Positions 16,395 to 24,797 of a DNA stretch of 37,028 nt are shown one piece after another. The notes beneath the pieces are model-generated. The model saw only the letters and a list, made by a program, of their open reading frames with translations, searched no databases and was not told where the DNA came from. A program made the translations under genes and the position numbers. Positions within the stretch are counted from its first letter, which is position 1. Each line of letters opens with the position of its first letter. Origin of the DNA: a virus. The DNA is taken from positions 1-37,028 of IMG/VR virus record IMGVR_UViG_3300006929_000043. One strand, written 5' to 3'.

Positions 16395-16667
16395 TTAATC
16401 CCTTACTTCTTTAGGGTCGGACATATCTCTTTTTCCTCTTTCTTCATTAGTTAACTCAATAGGTTGCCTTTTCCTACCTGTATGGGGGTGCTTTCTTCTT
16501 AAATTTCTAGAAGATTGTGTTGCTAATGGCGCATTACTCAATAAACTATGTCTAATCTTTTTATATTCTGCCATGTATTTTTCATCTAACTGTTTCTTGG
16601 CTTCTTGCCATTCTTCCATCCACGCTGTTAATTTATCTTCTGTTTTTAGAATATTTTCCCAACTCAT
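16395..16667 (-). CDS. Small basic protein with N-terminal Trp tag
   Basis: This 90-aa protein begins MSWENILKTEDKLTAWMEEW, continues as a helix and ends in a Lys/Arg/His-rich segment (RNLRRKHPHTGRKRQPIELT). The basic second half could bind DNA inside the capsid. The ATG overlaps the end of the upstream gene by one base and is preceded by AGGTGATGAATA. No known family is recognised. Confidence 0.6.
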   Translation of the reverse strand: MSWENILKTEDKLTAWMEEWQEAKKQLDEKYMAEYKKIRHSLLSNAPLATQSSRNLRRKHPHTGRKRQPIELTNEERGKRDMSDPKEVRD

Positions 16668-17005
16668 TATTCATCACCTAAACTTTTTGCGCTTTTTGGA
16701 TACACTAATTTTCTTAGTTGTTTGTAGAGTTGCTCATACTGCTTACGGAGTTTGCTGGCGGTGGCTACCATATCAACATTCTGTTCGTTAATAGATTTCA
16801 TCTTCTTGGTTAATTTAGAATCGTCTTTCACCAAATCAAGACCTTCCATCATATCAATTAGTTCTCCTAACTTAGTATAATCTTGACCAAAATATTCTGT
16901 AGGTTCAGCCGTCTGCATTGTTTTCTTGAGTTTCTTTTTCTCTTTAGAATCAAGAGCATTGAGGATTTTACTTTCCTCTTTGATTAGCATATCTTCCCAA
17001 GTCAT
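16667..17005 (-). CDS. Small helical protein with N-terminal Trp tag
   Basis: This 112-aa protein starts MTWEDMLIKEESKILNALDS and is almost entirely helical and Lys/Glu/Leu-rich, with long regions (KLTKKMKSINEQNVDMVATA, then SKLRKQYEQLYKQLRKL) that look like coiled coil. The start is preceded by the conserved leader TGCAGGAGAAATTACA. The C-terminus (PKSAKSLGDE) is short and polar. The function is unknown. Confidence 0.6.
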   Translation of the reverse strand: MTWEDMLIKEESKILNALDSKEKKKLKKTMQTAEPTEYFGQDYTKLGELIDMMEGLDLVKDDSKLTKKMKSINEQNVDMVATASKLRKQYEQLYKQLRKLVYPKSAKSLGDE

Positions 17006-17021
17006 TGTAATTTCTCCTGCA
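16997..17021 (-). repeat. Leader-tag repeat, copy 1
   Basis: TGCAGGAGAAATTACA followed by ATGACTTGG. It contains the ribosome binding site (GCAGGAGA) and the first codons of the Trp tag. It is noncoding upstream of the ATG here. Confidence 0.75.
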
Positions 17022-17027
17022 TTTATC

Positions 17028-17321
17028 TTACATATCTCGTAAATCGCTATATTCGGAATAGGCTTTTAGATTGTATAGTTCATCTTCACCATCAATTAAT
17101 TCCATACCGCAACCATTGATTCTTCTATCCCAACCTAATTTATCAAATCGTTCAAGGTTTTCTCTTAAATACATCTGAGCATCTCCTCTAAATCCCCCAA
17201 AGTTAATTCTCTTAGTGCAATAAAATTTATCACCTTGTTTTTTAGTCATTGTGTCTTTTCTCCACGATTTACAAGCAGGACAAAACCCTACCCAATTTTT
17301 AATTATATCTTTCCAATTCAT
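17028..17321 (-). CDS. Small zinc-motif protein with N-terminal Trp tag
   Basis: This 97-aa protein begins MNWKDIIKNWVGFCPACKSW, so a CPAC pair follows the Trp tag almost directly. A further Cys (KFYCTKRINFGG) and a later CGMEL provide enough ligands for one zinc site. The start overlaps the upstream stop as ATGA and is preceded by the conserved leader, here translated as the C-terminus of the upstream protein. It may be a zinc-ribbon cargo protein; no family is recognised. Confidence 0.6.
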   Translation of the reverse strand: MNWKDIIKNWVGFCPACKSWRKDTMTKKQGDKFYCTKRINFGGFRGDAQMYLRENLERFDKLGWDRRINGCGMELIDGEDELYNLKAYSEYSDLRDM

Positions 17322-17337
17322 TGTAATCTCTCCTGCA
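17313..17337 (-). repeat. Leader-tag repeat, copy 2 (translated in upstream gene)
   Basis: TGCAGGAGAGATTACA followed by ATGAATTGG. In the upstream gene the same bases, preceded by A, read ATG CAG GAG AGA TTA CAA TGA and give the C-terminus MQERLQ. Confidence 0.8.
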
Positions 17338-17527
17338 TTTCCAAATAAGGTTTAATGTATTTGTCATGAAAGTTTTCTCTATTGACAAAAGGTTGCATGG
17401 CATCAAGAGCATAGACTAATTTTGTTTTTTGTTCCTGTGTTAATGCTGTTGTGCTTTCTAAATACTTTCTTTGTTGAGTAATAAAATTCATATTATTTTT
17501 GTTTTTCAATATATCTTCCCAACTCAT
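17318..17527 (-). CDS. Small protein with N-terminal Trp tag
   Basis: This 69-aa protein starts MSWEDILKNKNNMNFITQQR, then is helical. Its C-terminal MQERLQ is encoded by the conserved leader of the next gene, which implies that the repeat forms the gene boundary. The ATG lies behind AGGTGATTAAT; a GTG nine bases upstream is part of that site. The function is unknown. Confidence 0.6.
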   Translation of the reverse strand: MSWEDILKNKNNMNFITQQRKYLESTTALTQEQKTKLVYALDAMQPFVNRENFHDKYIKPYLEMQERLQ

Positions 17528-17536
17528 ATTAATCAC

Positions 17537-17827
17537 CTAAAAATCTTCGGAACCATCTAGTGGTTCTTTGGGAACATAAGGTTGTTTAGCCGCCAATGTG
17601 GGTGACATTCCTTTATCCCCAATTAATGATGCTAAATGCATATATTCTGCTCCATATGTAGAACTTAATCTTGGACTAATGTTTTTAGTAGAATCAATGT
17701 ATTTTTTACCATGTCTTTCCCTCATAATTTTATCTGCTTCCACTCTCGCTTTTTCTCTTTCTTGAGGGGTGCTTCTATATTTACCATCTTTAAATGGTGC
17801 TTTCTTAATTGTATCTTGCCAACTCAT
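17537..17827 (-). CDS. Small protein with N-terminal Trp tag (IKKAP type)
   Basis: This 96-aa protein begins MSWQDTIKKAPFKDGKYRST, then has a basic helical part (EREKARVEADKIMRERHGKK) and a looser end (KQPYVPKEPLDGSEDF). The IKKAP after the tag also occurs in the protein at 34765..34998. The ATG follows a GTGATTATA ribosome binding site. The function is unknown. Confidence 0.6.
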   Translation of the reverse strand: MSWQDTIKKAPFKDGKYRSTPQEREKARVEADKIMRERHGKKYIDSTKNISPRLSSTYGAEYMHLASLIGDKGMSPTLAAKQPYVPKEPLDGSEDF

Positions 17828-17832
17828 TATAA

Positions 17833-18891
17833 TCACTCCAAAGTTATGCTTCCTTCTCTCATTAATGTAGCAATTAGAGAATCTGCTCTTTCTTCTGCTT
17901 CTTGCTCAGAAGCCTCTTCTGTCTTCTTCTGCTTCCTACCTTCTCTTCTAGTTCTAGACCTATCTACCATAGCAGGATTACGCATTAAATCCTCTAGTTT
18001 TTGTCTACCACCTGCGTTAACTGATTCCCAAACTTCGTGTTTTTTATTTCTTAAAGCACCCATTTGTTCTAATCTAGCAATAGCAACTTTATTCTTTTGA
18101 GAATAGGCTTCAATAATAGCATCCACAAATCTGCCAGTCTTAACACCTTCAATAGTGTTTATTTTAAACGGCTGTTTATTTAAGAGATTATAAACATCTT
18201 TCTGTGCTTCAAATGCTACACTGTCTTTATATTCTTCGGGACTAGTATCCGCTAATCTTCTTAATGTCGATAAGTCTTCTTTACTACTTACAATATTAAA
18301 AATCATATCTTCAGTATCTATATCATAAATCAATTTACCCTCAAAATCAAAATCAACATTTTTTAATTTGGACGCTAATTTATTTAATTCTGTCCTAGCA
18401 ACCTTTAATGATTTAATTCTTTTTTTATCTGGTGAAGGGAATGACGTTGACTTAGGGATGACACTAACAATTAAATCATTTAATTTATCCATTATTGGTT
18501 TTAATGTGGATGGGTCATCTTGGAATAGTTTACTTGATTTTAGACTATCTCTGAAACCTAAAAGGTTGGTATGTCTTACAGTCATATCAAAGGTATTATC
18601 ACTTGGCTCAGAACCTCCTTCGGGAGTATCCTTTCTAGAGGTAACATCATATTGGTTTGTTGATAATCTACCACCCTGAAATAACTCAGGATGATTATCT
18701 CTCAATTTTTTTAGAGAACTAATTAACACTGGGTCAATTTTAACTCCACCCTTTCCAGACTTATATTTATCCATATCATTTAACAAATCATCCCAAGATA
18801 AATCTGCTTTAAGAATATCTTCTAAATAACACTTCAACATAATAAAAGGGTTATCTGTTTTTAGTAGAATTGCTTTTAGAAGTGTTCCCAT
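17833..18891 (-). CDS. Unknown 352-aa protein with internal Trp motif
   Basis: The N-terminal region reads MGTLLKAILLKTDNPFIMLK, and then contains EDILKADLSWDDLLNDMDKY at about residues 22-41, i.e. a Trp-tag-like motif set back from the start. The rest is mixed alpha/beta and helical, with a basic C-terminal part (RSRTRREGRKQKKTEEASEQ) followed by an acidic helix. The start follows GAGGTGATAAT; an internal ATG at 18840 lacks a ribosome binding site. I do not recognise the family. Its place in the small-gene run suggests the same role as the tagged proteins. Confidence 0.6.
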   Translation of the reverse strand: MGTLLKAILLKTDNPFIMLKCYLEDILKADLSWDDLLNDMDKYKSGKGGVKIDPVLISSLKKLRDNHPELFQGGRLSTNQYDVTSRKDTPEGGSEPSDNTFDMTVRHTNLLGFRDSLKSSKLFQDDPSTLKPIMDKLNDLIVSVIPKSTSFPSPDKKRIKSLKVARTELNKLASKLKNVDFDFEGKLIYDIDTEDMIFNIVSSKEDLSTLRRLADTSPEEYKDSVAFEAQKDVYNLLNKQPFKINTIEGVKTGRFVDAIIEAYSQKNKVAIARLEQMGALRNKKHEVWESVNAGGRQKLEDLMRNPAMVDRSRTRREGRKQKKTEEASEQEAEERADSLIATLMREGSITLE

Positions 18892-18900
18892 ATTATCACC

Positions 18901-19122
18901 TCAATAGAATGGTCTGTTCTCATGCTTAGGTTTTTTATTCTTAGGTAAGTGAATCACATTAGGAGTGGAATTAGTAGTAGCCTCTGGCCTAGATTTATTA
19001 TTCTTTAAAGTCATAGGTGTAAATACTGGTTTACTCTCTCTTGCTTTTTCTTGCTGTGCTAGAATTCTTTCAGTGCGAATTAATTCTTTTCTCATTTTAG
19101 TTGCTTCTTCCCTTGTTATCAT
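18901..19122 (-). CDS. Small basic protein without tag
   Basis: This 73-aa protein starts MITREEATKMRKELIRTERI, with a helical first half and a Pro/Asn/Lys-rich second half (NKSRPEATTNSTPNVIHLPK) that is probably unstructured. It lacks the Trp tag. The ATG is preceded by GTGATTAAT. The function is unknown. Confidence 0.5.
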   Translation of the reverse strand: MITREEATKMRKELIRTERILAQQEKARESKPVFTPMTLKNNKSRPEATTNSTPNVIHLPKNKKPKHENRPFY

Positions 19123-19127
19123 ATTAA

Positions 19128-19406
19128 TCACTCATGTTTCTTTAATTCTGATTTAATCCATGCAAGTTGTTTTGGTGCTGCGTTGTTTATATTTTCTGCC
19201 CATTTTAACAGTTCTTCTAATTCGTGCATTCTTAATCCATTTCGCCTTTTATCGCCTTTTGCCAATAACTTCTGAAAACGCTTACTATTATACGTTATTG
19301 TTTGTTTGAAAACTGCGGGATTACTTATTCTTCCAACAAACCGCATTTTATCAGGCTGCTGGTAAATTGGTTTATCTTTCTTTTTTATCTCATCTTTCCA
19401 ACTCAT
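19128..19406 (-). CDS. Small basic protein with N-terminal Trp tag
   Basis: This 92-aa protein begins MSWKDEIKKKDKPIYQQPDK. A central basic stretch (NSKRFQKLLAKGDKRRNGLR) and a C-terminal helix (AAPKQLAWIKSELKKHE) follow. Its high Lys/Arg content would suit contact with packaged DNA. The ATG has an SD-like GTGATTAAT before it. The function is unknown. Confidence 0.6.
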   Translation of the reverse strand: MSWKDEIKKKDKPIYQQPDKMRFVGRISNPAVFKQTITYNSKRFQKLLAKGDKRRNGLRMHELEELLKWAENINNAAPKQLAWIKSELKKHE

Positions 19407-19411
19407 ATTAA

Positions 19412-19837
19412 TCACTTTTCCATTGCATACTTGCTAGAGAAATCCTCATCGAATTTATCTGTATCTTTCATACCAACGTGTTTATCGTATGCGTCCGTCG
19501 CTGCTTCATATGAGACTATTGCCTCTGCAACTAAATCTTCTATTTCTTCTTTAGTCTTATAAGGCATAACATCATCATTATGATTTAGAAGTTCTTTAGT
19601 TAACCATTCTTTAGTTTGCTTATCCCAAAAAGCAAACTCATATTTTTCATAGTCTTGTGGATTAGATAGTTTAATTCTTGGTTTTGAATAAGCGTATTTA
19701 CCGGCTATAACGCTTAATATTAAATCTGGAGCAACTTCTATTTCTGACAGATAGTTACCATCTTTATCTCTAGGGTCGTCCCTAAAATCAATATCACTAA
19801 ACTTGAATTTCTTTTTTAATATTGTTTCCCAACTCAT
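19412..19837 (-). CDS. Protein with N-terminal Trp tag next to the portal gene
   Basis: This 141-aa protein starts MSWETILKKKFKFSDIDFRD. The central part is alpha/beta with Tyr/Phe-rich stretches (PQDYEKYEFAFWDKQTKEWL) and the C-terminal third is an acidic helix. The gene starts at the last base of the portal gene, behind GGGGTGGAATTTA, so it is coupled to portal translation. The function is unknown. Confidence 0.6.
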   Translation of the reverse strand: MSWETILKKKFKFSDIDFRDDPRDKDGNYLSEIEVAPDLILSVIAGKYAYSKPRIKLSNPQDYEKYEFAFWDKQTKEWLTKELLNHNDDVMPYKTKEEIEDLVAEAIVSYEAATDAYDKHVGMKDTDKFDEDFSSKYAMEK

Positions 19838-21492
19838 TAAATTCCACCCCTTTCAGTTCTTCTATCGACATTATTATTGGCTGCATCTTTAGGTAAACCC
19901 TTAGCCCGATTAGGTGGCCCTACACTCATCTTAGGTTTAGGACTTGCGGCCTTTACTTCAGCGGGTTTACCTGCTTCTGCCATAGTGGGTTTAGTACCTG
20001 CTTCCATCATTTGACCCATTTGAGATTGGTCAATATCAGTTCCAGCATAAGGGTCTATTTCAAATTCATCTTCCCCTTTTTCCCCACCTTCTGCTTCAGG
20101 TTGTGGTTCTGGTTTAGAATAAATGAACTTACCATGTTCATCCATATCTACTTCAAACCCAAGATTCTTAATCTGCCCAGCGATATTAACTTCAATTTCT
20201 CTTTTACGCATAGTAGCGATTTCATCCTCTTCTTCAGATGGTGGTAATATCATTTCCCAATCAGTAATGCCGAATTGCTTAACTAAGAATGGGAACACAT
20301 ACTTATTCCAAACATTTTGGGCCATTTCTACTGCCCTATTAGTAACAAGTATTTGCATACCTTCATTGTTTAATCCCCCACTAGTAGAATTATCCGCCAT
20401 GAAGATTTTACTTACACCGTAGAAAGCAGCAACTCTATCCCTCAAATCTTCTTTAACTGAAATATAATCCATTTCTTTTAATGAATCCATGAACTTAACC
20501 CACTCGACTGAACCCCTACCGTTCTCAGCCTCTATTCCCATAACAGGAATGAAATGAGCATCTTGCTCCATCTTTTCTTTTACTCCTCTCCAGAAAGTTT
20601 TCATTGATTCTATGTTTCGAGTCTGAACTGCTAATAATCCTTTAGGCATTCTAGCCTTAGTATATGCTTGATTGATATAATTCTCCATAGCAATTAAAGT
20701 GGTTAAATGATTCCACATTGTAATTACTGGACTAGTTCCATATAATCTACTTGGGGAATATTTACTGAAATGTAACACTTCCCCTTTAATGAAATTCTGC
20801 TCTACACCATGCGCTCTATTAGTATAATGAACTGGATACATATCTCCCCCACATTCTCCACACCTTTCATGAGGTTCGGTTACAGTTATATCTCTATGAT
20901 GAATACAAGTGAATGAGTTTCCACCTTTATTACCTTCCTCATCACAAACTATAGCCATACTAACTGGGTCTGCTCTAAACATTTGTTTGATTTTATGCGC
21001 CCTAATATTACCATTGCCATCAATAAAGTATTCTTTAACTAATACTAAATAGGCGTCATCCATAATATTTAGGTCATCTTCTAATTCTTTTAGGACATCA
21101 ATAAACATCTGCTCGGCATCGTTAGCATACTCGCAATGTAAAAACGAATCTGCGTATTTTTTCTGAGCAGGATTTGGTCTTCTTAGATTAGTAGATTGAC
21201 AGTCAGCACAAGTTTCTGTGACTTCCTCATGTTCTTTACCACAGTCTTCACATTTTACAGCAAATTTGGGCTTCCACTGATACCCTCGTCTAAATATTTC
21301 ATTTTTTAATTGGGTAATACAAGTTCTTAGGATAACTGAACTAGAGGCTATATGATACACAATAGGCCCAGTCATTGCTAAAGGGTGATGTTGTTCTTGA
21401 ATACCCATTTGATAAACTTCTCTGTCCATAGGAACAGGGGTTGATTTTCTAAAGAAACTAGTTAGGGAAAATCTCCTCTTTTCTTCTGGCAT
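19837..21492 (-). CDS. Portal protein with two zinc-ribbon-like motifs
   Basis: This 551-aa protein has the length and sequence character of phage portals, the dodecamer ring through which DNA enters the capsid. Typical portal segments include GEVLHFSKYSPSRLYGTSPV, MWNHLTTLIAMENYINQAYT and AFYGVSKIFMADNSTSGGLN. Two Cys-rich insertions are unusual: CEDCGKEHEEVTETCADC (81-98), and C196 with H198/H199 paired with CGEC (211-214). Both could bind zinc. The C-terminal 90 residues are Pro/Glu/Ala-rich and probably disordered. Terminase and the homing endonuclease lie upstream, as expected for terL-portal order. The start follows GGTAGTGGTATA. Confidence 0.85.
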   Translation of the reverse strand: MPEEKRRFSLTSFFRKSTPVPMDREVYQMGIQEQHHPLAMTGPIVYHIASSSVILRTCITQLKNEIFRRGYQWKPKFAVKCEDCGKEHEEVTETCADCQSTNLRRPNPAQKKYADSFLHCEYANDAEQMFIDVLKELEDDLNIMDDAYLVLVKEYFIDGNGNIRAHKIKQMFRADPVSMAIVCDEEGNKGGNSFTCIHHRDITVTEPHERCGECGGDMYPVHYTNRAHGVEQNFIKGEVLHFSKYSPSRLYGTSPVITMWNHLTTLIAMENYINQAYTKARMPKGLLAVQTRNIESMKTFWRGVKEKMEQDAHFIPVMGIEAENGRGSVEWVKFMDSLKEMDYISVKEDLRDRVAAFYGVSKIFMADNSTSGGLNNEGMQILVTNRAVEMAQNVWNKYVFPFLVKQFGITDWEMILPPSEEEDEIATMRKREIEVNIAGQIKNLGFEVDMDEHGKFIYSKPEPQPEAEGGEKGEDEFEIDPYAGTDIDQSQMGQMMEAGTKPTMAEAGKPAEVKAASPKPKMSVGPPNRAKGLPKDAANNNVDRRTERGGI

Positions 21493-22823
21493 TATACCAC
21501 TACCCCTCGTTCTAATTCATCCATAACACTCATTTTATTATTCCCCTTATATTTAGCGATGTTCTCTACATCAATATCATCTTTAGAAAAGTCGTAATTA
21601 ACATGGTCGGCGTGATTAGCCCACTTCATTAATTTAAACAACTCAGCCATTCTAGATTTAGCCCAAGGTTGCTTCTTATGATTCTTTTTTATTCTAATTA
21701 ACTCAGTTAGAATATCGGCATTATCACCCTTCATTCTAAAATATGGGCGGCACTTACTTAATAATTTAGTAATATCTCCTTGCGAGTAAAAATTTAATCT
21801 TTGTACGGCTCTAGTAGCCTGTGGGGATTTTTGGTCAAGGTGTAGTTTACCACAACCTAACTCCTTATGCAATTCAGTAACGAATGCTTTACCCCTATTA
21901 CCTGTAGCGATGATACCAATTCTAGGATTAAAGTTTCTATCCATAGTAATATACCCATCTGAATCAATAAAAGCAGCAGTATAAGCATGTAAATCTTTCT
22001 TGATTTCCATAGGTAATTTATAATATTCCCCATCTATATTACTAATACTCATCTTATCTGCAACTTTACAAATTATTTGTGGAGAAGCCCTTCTATGTAA
22101 TTTACTTGGTAATCTATCATATATTTGTCTAGCCGATATACCTTGATTTTCACAAACTGATTTCAGTACAAAATCATCTAGTTGCTTAGAGATACTGTTT
22201 TTAATAACTTGACTAGGAATTGCAGATACTATTTTTCTAAATTCTCTTTTAGAATTAGTCATAGTCTTACTAAGAGAAGAATAATCAGAATTATAATTAT
22301 GCCCTCGGTGTAAATCTGCTTCCCAAAATTTACACAAAGATTCTATGACTTGCCTTCTAGTCTTGGAATCCTTAATGGAATGTATTTTCTTCAAATCAGA
22401 CTCAGTATATCTCATCTGTCTAAGTGGAGTTTCATAAGGGGCTAACCAATAGATTGATTTTATACAGTCAGTTAAATGATTACCATAGGCTACAATTAAA
22501 TCGTCTATGCCTTTTGAAAAAGTAATCTTATCTTCTCCTTTCAAAGTGCGCCTATGTTTCTTTAAGTCTTTAACAATATCAGGTATTTTCTTATCTGATA
22601 TTTTATACTCTTTCGGGAAAGTATCTAGTTGAGATTTAGCCTCAGTAACATTAATGTTAAATTTCTTTGAAACACTCATTGCGGCTTCATAATCACTCAT
22701 TATAGGTTGAGTAGATATCCATTTTTGGGCATTCATCTCTTGGAGAAGTTCTTCTTCTTCATCCTTTAAATCAGCAAGTGTTCTAAGTTTCTCACCTTCT
22801 TCACTCTTAGAAATTAAGTCCAA
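21492..22823 (-). CDS. LAGLIDADG homing endonuclease
   Basis: The C-terminal 170 residues contain one LAGLIDADG-type motif (AYTAAFIDSDGYITMDRN), with the Asp pair used for metal-dependent cleavage. Strands (RIGIIATGNRGKAF) and the helix-loop KELGCGKLHLDQKSP follow, as in this fold. A single motif implies a homodimer cutting a near-palindromic site. Upstream, a winged-helix-like stretch (VCENQGISARQIYDRLPSKL) may assist DNA binding. The earliest ATG frame overlaps terminase and encodes unlikely sequence. I favour TTG at 22823, behind GGGGGTGG at the terminase end; ATG at 22736 is an alternative. The gene sits between terminase and portal as a free-standing endonuclease; I see no intron or intein in either neighbour. 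Confidence 0.8.
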   Translation of the reverse strand: MDLISKSEEGEKLRTLADLKDEEEELLQEMNAQKWISTQPIMSDYEAAMSVSKKFNINVTEAKSQLDTFPKEYKISDKKIPDIVKDLKKHRRTLKGEDKITFSKGIDDLIVAYGNHLTDCIKSIYWLAPYETPLRQMRYTESDLKKIHSIKDSKTRRQVIESLCKFWEADLHRGHNYNSDYSSLSKTMTNSKREFRKIVSAIPSQVIKNSISKQLDDFVLKSVCENQGISARQIYDRLPSKLHRRASPQIICKVADKMSISNIDGEYYKLPMEIKKDLHAYTAAFIDSDGYITMDRNFNPRIGIIATGNRGKAFVTELHKELGCGKLHLDQKSPQATRAVQRLNFYSQGDITKLLSKCRPYFRMKGDNADILTELIRIKKNHKKQPWAKSRMAELFKLMKWANHADHVNYDFSKDDIDVENIAKYKGNNKMSVMDELERGVVV

Positions 22824-24255
22824 ACATTCCACCCCCGATACTTTGTGCCTGTGGCTGCTTGTTATCAAATATTTCCATATCATCCAACAAAACAATAGCC
22901 TCCAACATATCATGGGTAGCAGAATTGGCTAAGGCCAGTCCCATTACCAAGTCATCGTGTGCGCCCACACCTTCAAACTTTCCTGTGTCAGTGATACTAA
23001 ACATAGATAATTCCTCTACAATGTTATCAGTCACCGAGCGAGATTCATCATTACCTCTAGGAAAAATAATTTTGGTGTTTTCTATATTCATTTGTAGATT
23101 AAGAATGATTTCTTCTTTCTTTCTACGAGTCATAGTAACATCTCTAATATTCAAATCAGTCTCATTACGCAACTCTTGAGTGAAAGATTTAGCAAAGGTA
23201 TTTGTTTCAAAATAAATTACATCAGGTTCAAACAATTTAGCAATCATTTTTATCTTGTTTATGTTATCTCTAAACTCTACATTCTTCTGCCTATCTACAT
23301 AGATGATTCTTTTATTCCTCTGCTCATCTACCTCCAACACCATAATAACATTGTAGTCACCATCAGTAGAGATAGCAGGGTCAACACCAACATAATAATT
23401 GTAACCAGATTCTTTTCTATGTCTCAATCTTAGAACATCTTTCTTACCAGCGACTTTACAGGCATCAATATGTTCTTGACCAAATAGAGCAGTACCAGTA
23501 GATATAGGAATACATAGATATTCTCTTGTGAATTTAAGTGAACCAACTTCCGCCTTTCTTTGCATTAAAGAATCATAATCCCATCTAGATGGCCATAACG
23601 GTTCATTGTTCTGATTGAGACATGGGTAATTTCTAACAGTATAAACTCCAGTATATTCTTCACTAGCCAACAGAGCAAATATATCAGTGTAGGTAAAAGG
23701 AGTACCAATCATTCTAAGGGTGGCAGTATGGTGAAGAGTAGGAATCATATCTCCAAAAAACCAATCAGTTACTTTCTTGATAGCGGTTAAACTGAACTCC
23801 TTTAGAGGGTCATCAATAATAATCTCTTGAGGGTGAAGTCCACGAATCTGTGAACCAACTGACCTCTCAAGAATGGAATTACCATTTGTTAAAGTTATAT
23901 TACCTACTGCCCAGCCCCTTGAAGGTCTAAAGTGAGCAATAGTCTCATTGTTAAACATCTTATCTATTTCTCTCATGTGAACCATAGTTTGTTTATGGTT
24001 AGAAGAAATGTATAACATTTGATATGGGGCTGGCTGGAAACATAATTGCCATACCGCCCAAGAATGCATAAACACAGATTTACCGTGGTCACGGCTACAA
24101 ATAACCACTGTTCGATTTGTGCCTTGCATAAGTTCTAACCACTCTTGATGGAAAGAGGTGAATTCAAACCCTAAAACTTCAGTAAAGAAATATGGAAAGG
24201 ATGTCTTAGACATCTCCAAATCCATTTGTCTACTAAAGTTCAAATCGTCTAACAT
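22807..24255 (-). CDS. terL: Terminase large subunit
   Basis: This 482-aa protein is the packaging motor ATPase and nuclease. Walker A is CSRDHGKS (53-60), Walker B is EIIIDDP (144-150), and the coupling motif MIGTPF lies at 182-187. The C-terminal RNase-H-like nuclease has VGVDPAISTDG with D292, YFETNTF with E350, and AHDDLVMGLALA with D434/D435, so the catalytic acids appear complete. It follows the unknown tagged protein at 24260..24793 by 4 nt and precedes the endonuclease and portal genes. The last residues overlap the proposed start of the endonuclease. Length and motif spacing are normal for the family. Confidence 0.93.
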   Translation of the reverse strand: MLDDLNFSRQMDLEMSKTSFPYFFTEVLGFEFTSFHQEWLELMQGTNRTVVICSRDHGKSVFMHSWAVWQLCFQPAPYQMLYISSNHKQTMVHMREIDKMFNNETIAHFRPSRGWAVGNITLTNGNSILERSVGSQIRGLHPQEIIIDDPLKEFSLTAIKKVTDWFFGDMIPTLHHTATLRMIGTPFTYTDIFALLASEEYTGVYTVRNYPCLNQNNEPLWPSRWDYDSLMQRKAEVGSLKFTREYLCIPISTGTALFGQEHIDACKVAGKKDVLRLRHRKESGYNYYVGVDPAISTDGDYNVIMVLEVDEQRNKRIIYVDRQKNVEFRDNINKIKMIAKLFEPDVIYFETNTFAKSFTQELRNETDLNIRDVTMTRRKKEEIILNLQMNIENTKIIFPRGNDESRSVTDNIVEELSMFSITDTGKFEGVGAHDDLVMGLALANSATHDMLEAIVLLDDMEIFDNKQPQAQSIGGGMFGLNF

Positions 24256-24259
24256 TATA

Positions 24260-24793
24260 TCATATCCTTAGACTATTAAACCATTTAGTAACATCCCAAG
24301 TTGTGCCATAATGTTGCCTAAAGTGTTCTAACACTTCATCAGGAATAACTTCGTGTTCAGATGGAGCGATATCTCCAGTCATGTATTGTTTACCTTGAGC
24401 GGTATAACCTGCTATAGTTGGAATTGATGGTTTCTTATCTATAGCCTTATCTCTAGCCGTTCTTCCATATTTCTTTCCATCAACAGAACTTTTAGTTCCA
24501 CCCTTATATGCAAACTTTTTACCATCCTTTCCTTCTCTAACTGAGAACCCACTAATAGCAACTAATCTATATTTACCATCTTGTTCTATAATTACCCCAA
24601 ACCAATTATCAACTGGATAATTAGCAGTACTATCTTTTTGACTTCTAAGAGTATGAGGGGAGTCTGGGTTACTAGCGTCCCACATTTCCTTTACTTTGGA
24701 TTCATCACTACCTAAGCCTATTACTTTCTTTGGTTCCTTTCCTGATAATCTTCTAAGTTCAGGGTGAAATTTTAAAGTATTAAACCAATCCAT
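24260..24793 (-). CDS. Unknown 177-aa protein with Trp motifs at both ends
   Basis: I place the start at the ATG at 24793, behind AGGTGATTAC and 4 nt after the upstream stop. The longer frame would overlap the upstream gene and lacks support. The protein begins MDWFNTLKFHPELRRLSGKE, a Trp-tag variant, and ends TTWDVTKWFNSLRI, which mirrors the start (WFNTLK versus WFNSLR). The middle has alpha/beta segments (NWFGVIIEQDGKYRLVAISG) and a basic loop (KKYGRTARDKAIDKK) that faintly recalls GNAT acetyltransferases; this is too weak for an assignment. It lies directly before terminase. Confidence 0.6.
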   Translation of the reverse strand: MDWFNTLKFHPELRRLSGKEPKKVIGLGSDESKVKEMWDASNPDSPHTLRSQKDSTANYPVDNWFGVIIEQDGKYRLVAISGFSVREGKDGKKFAYKGGTKSSVDGKKYGRTARDKAIDKKPSIPTIAGYTAQGKQYMTGDIAPSEHEVIPDEVLEHFRQHYGTTWDVTKWFNSLRI

Positions 24794-24797
24794 GTAA

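Noticed and set aside
22824-22913. Longest frame of the homing endonuclease, starting inside terminase
   Set aside because: The extra 30 residues (MICWRLLFCWMIWKYL...) are the terminase C-terminal sequence read in another frame and look like no domain. A TTG start behind GGGGGTGG at the terminase end is better supported.
24260-24793. GNAT acetyltransferase assignment for the 177-aa protein
   Set aside because: Only a faint resemblance of one basic loop (YGRTARDKA) to the acetyl-CoA binding region. The flanking strands do not match convincingly.
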